From contig PHAT01000001.1 of the NCBI GenBank assembly GCA_002840435.1, forward strand, positions 366,300-430,299: DNA of 64,000 nucleotides, given 5' to 3'. Below, piece by piece: positions 62,303 to 64,000 of the stretch. Positions within the stretch are counted from its first letter, which is position 1. Every line of letters starts with the position of its first letter. The notes beneath the pieces are model-generated. The model was not told the DNA's origin. It saw only the letters and a list, made by a program, of their open reading frames with translations, and did not search any database. This stretch comes from Deltaproteobacteria bacterium HGW-Deltaproteobacteria-6 (GTDB lineage Bacteria; Desulfobacterota; Syntrophia; Syntrophales; Smithellaceae). The translations under genes and the position numbers were made by a program.

Positions 62303-62969
62303 ACATATGGAAAGCGTGAATAAATATTGCTGGAAAGAGAAGGGAATCTTCGGAGACGGATCGTGCCGGGAACTGGCGCTTCTGATCCATTGCCGCCGTT
62401 GTCCGGTCTATGCCACGGCGGGAAGACGGCATCTCGATCGGGAATTGCCGGCAAAATACCTGGAGGAACGGGCAAAAGTCATGGCCATGCCCAAAGAGAT
62501 GGCCAGGATGGGAACCCTGTCCGTCATGGTCTTTCGCCTGGCGGAAGAACGATTTGCCATCAAAACCATTTTTTTTCAGGAAGCGGCGGAGCCGTCCCCG
62601 ATCCATACTTTGCCGCTGAAGGTCAACCGCGTTTTTCGGGGCATTGCCAACATTAACGGAGAACTTTTGCTGTGCGTTTCCATTGCGGATCTTCTGGAAC
62701 TGACGACGGATGTTGAAAGCGATGCGCCGCCCGTGGTTCATGAGCGAATGCTGGTCATCGGAAGGGAAGGGCAGCGTTTTGTGTTTCCGGTGGAACAGAT
62801 TCTGGGGGTTCACCGGGTTGCCCCGGAAGATCTCGGTGAAGTTCCGGCCACGTTATCCCGTTCGGCAAGATCCCTGACGCGCGGTATTTTTCTGCTCGAT
62901 GGCCGTCATGTGGGGCTTCTGGACGAAGAACGGCTTTTCCCGGCTATGACGAGGAATCTTAATCAATGA
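62295..62969 (+). CDS. CheW-type coupling protein with Cys-rich N-terminus (WspD-like)
   Basis: The 224-residue protein has an N-terminal segment with four Cys (CWKEKGIFGDGSCREL and HCRRCPVY), which is a hallmark of WspD and may bind metal, then a CheW domain from about residue 75 (MARMGTLSVMVFRLAEERFAIK, RVFRGIANINGELLLCVSIADLL). AAGGA 6 bases upstream supports the ATG at 62295, which overlaps the cheR gene by 8 bases; an ATG at 62307 is less likely. The stop overlaps the kinase gene in ATGA. Confidence 0.9.
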   Translation: MDRHMESVNKYCWKEKGIFGDGSCRELALLIHCRRCPVYATAGRRHLDRELPAKYLEERAKVMAMPKEMARMGTLSVMVFRLAEERFAIKTIFFQEAAEPSPIHTLPLKVNRVFRGIANINGELLLCVSIADLLELTTDVESDAPPVVHERMLVIGREGQRFVFPVEQILGVHRVAPEDLGEVPATLSRSARSLTRGIFLLDGRHVGLLDEERLFPAMTRNLNQ

Positions 62970-64000
62970 CCGCCGCATCTGCCAATACACCCATCGATCC
63001 TCTCATGCTGGATTTGTTCCGCGTGGAGCTTACGACCAACACCCGGACGCTGGAGTCGGGGCTGGTTACGGCGGAACGGGACCAGACACCCGGGCGGATA
63101 GAACCGCTCATGCGGGCCGCTCACTCCATCAAGGGCGCCGCCCGGATTGTGGGTTTGAATACGGCCGTCACCCTTGCCCATGCCATGGAGGACGTGTTGT
63201 CCGCCGCTCAGCAGGGGAAAAGGCCTCTGACGCCCGATGCGGTAGACCGGCTCTTGAAGGGAAACGATTTTTTTGCAGGCCTTGCCAGCCTGGATATCAG
63301 TGAACTGCCGGCTGCTCTGGAAAAAGGAACCGATGAAATTCAGGTTATGGCAGGTCAGCTGCGGGAGTTTCTGTCCGCGCCGCCCGAAGCGGTTCAGGCA
63401 ACACCTCCCCCAGTTGCGGCCGTAGCAGCGGAGATGAAAACCGTCCCGGCAGCGCCTTGTGTTCCATCTGTTGCCGCCCCGACCGTCATTTCCCAAAAAC
63501 CTGTGCCGCAGCCAACGCCCGATGCTTCCATTCAGGACGTTGCCTCTGCGGGGCCTTCAATCGCGCCGCCGGCCGTTCGCAATCGCCGCACACAGGATCA
63601 GGGAGAAGGGGGGCTGGTGCGTGTCAGGGCGGAAAACATGAATCGCCTTATGGCCCTGGCCGGGGAATGCCTTGTCCAGGCGCAATCCGTCAAAACGGTC
63701 TATCAAAGTCTTCTGACCCTGAAGAAGGACATTGTTGAACTGGAGAAACCCCTCCAGCTTTCCCTGGAATCCCGGGTGAAAGACACCGACGGCGTCCATG
63801 AGGAAAACCTTAAGGAATCACTGATCCGCGCTGCCGCCGCCCAGCAGACGATTTCCCAGGATATTGTAAGATTCGAGCGTTTCTCCCGCCGTCTGGAGCA
63901 TCTGGCTCATCGCCTGTACAACGAAGTCATCAGCAGCCGGATGGTGCCTTTTTCCGACGGTCTTCACGGTTTTTCCCGGATGGTCAGAGACCTGGCCCGG
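62966..64000 (+). CDS. CheA-type histidine kinase (WspE-like), 3' truncated by window end
   Basis: The first 345 residues are present and the frame is open at base 64000. An Hpt domain (about 10-125) contains the phosphorylation motif AAHSIKGAAR with His53. A Pro/Ala-rich linker (about 140-215) is followed by the CheA dimerisation/catalytic entry (LVRVRAENMNRLMALAGECLVQAQS, SSRMVPFSDGLHGFSRMVRDLAR in stretches). ATP-binding, CheW-like and probable receiver domains lie beyond the window. Translation is coupled to the wspD-like gene through ATGA. Confidence 0.93.
   Translation, partial: MTAASANTPIDPLMLDLFRVELTTNTRTLESGLVTAERDQTPGRIEPLMRAAHSIKGAARIVGLNTAVTLAHAMEDVLSAAQQGKRPLTPDAVDRLLKGNDFFAGLASLDISELPAALEKGTDEIQVMAGQLREFLSAPPEAVQATPPPVAAVAAEMKTVPAAPCVPSVAAPTVISQKPVPQPTPDASIQDVASAGPSIAPPAVRNRRTQDQGEGGLVRVRAENMNRLMALAGECLVQAQSVKTVYQSLLTLKKDIVELEKPLQLSLESRVKDTDGVHEENLKESLIRAAAAQQTISQDIVRFERFSRRLEHLAHRLYNEVISSRMVPFSDGLHGFSRMVRDLAR

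Noticed and set aside
1-64000. CRISPR arrays, phage or intact insertion sequences
   Set aside because: No regularly spaced repeats, transposase motifs (DDE, HUH) or phage structural genes were seen on either strand.

Overview
The window reads as chromosomal DNA of an anaerobic, Gram-negative bacterium, most likely a deltaproteobacterium of the Syntrophales/Syntrophobacterales type. This placement is inferred from gene content: 2-hydroxyacyl-CoA dehydratase/benzoyl-CoA reductase-type activases, a ClpS-ClpA-Aat set, TolC/HlyD export and a Wsp-type chemosensory operon. No rRNA or other marker is present to prove it. Gene density is high. I see one tRNA, no intact insertion sequence, no phage and no CRISPR array.

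Layout. (a) 1-2.3 kb: 5'-truncated NfeD serine protease, slipin and a small LiaF-like membrane protein. (b) 2.3-11 kb: HAD phosphatase and aminotransferase on +, convergent with a minus-strand operon mtaD-like / MuiA-like / hrpA. (c) 11.2-11.36 kb: tRNA-Leu(UAA) with a consensus promoter and a hairpin terminator. (d) 11.65-14.9 kb: clpS-clpA-aat, a complete bacterial N-degron module. (e) 15.5-17.5 kb: Cys-rich secreted protein and a class C beta-lactamase-family serine hydrolase. (f) 17.5-35.8 kb: envelope glycan region, with a GH130-like propeller, a flippase fused to a periplasmic domain, a polyol-phosphate/aminoalcohol-phosphate decoration operon (21.9-27.6 kb), five glycosyltransferases resembling eukaryotic Golgi families (GT13, GT32 twice, GT71, one GT-A), two DevC-like permeases and a CE4 deacetylase. 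(g) 35.9-48.5 kb: probable lipid locus, with inositol-phosphate synthase, CDP-alcohol phosphatidyltransferase, PIG-A/PimA-type GT4, an activase-dehydratase fusion and its HgdB partner, a B12-type radical SAM enzyme, and a 1587-residue double-activase/dehydratase protein resembling plasmalogen synthase/glycerol ester reductase. (h) 48.8-52.6 kb: TolC, HlyD and a cNMP-regulated ABC ATPase that lacks its permeases, which are probably the pair in (f). (i) 53-55.4 kb: an unusual cNMP-acetate kinase-PduL triple fusion. (j) 55.7-58 kb: Cache lipoprotein and NCS2 permease. (k) 58.2-64 kb: wspABCDE-like chemosensory operon behind a near-perfect sigma-70 promoter, with wspE cut by the window end.

How it may fit together (inference). 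Regions f-h can be read as one pathway. Inositol phosphate is made and attached to a diacylglycerol, the lipid is glycosylated, ester-linked chains may be reduced to vinyl-ether/ether chains by the PlsA/GeR-like protein, the glycan is extended by Golgi-like glycosyltransferases and decorated with phosphoalcohol groups, and the product is exported by a flippase and a DevBCA-TolC-type system. This would be a bacterial, GPI-like inositol (ether) glycolipid. Each enzyme family assignment rests on visible motifs. The pathway is a hypothesis.
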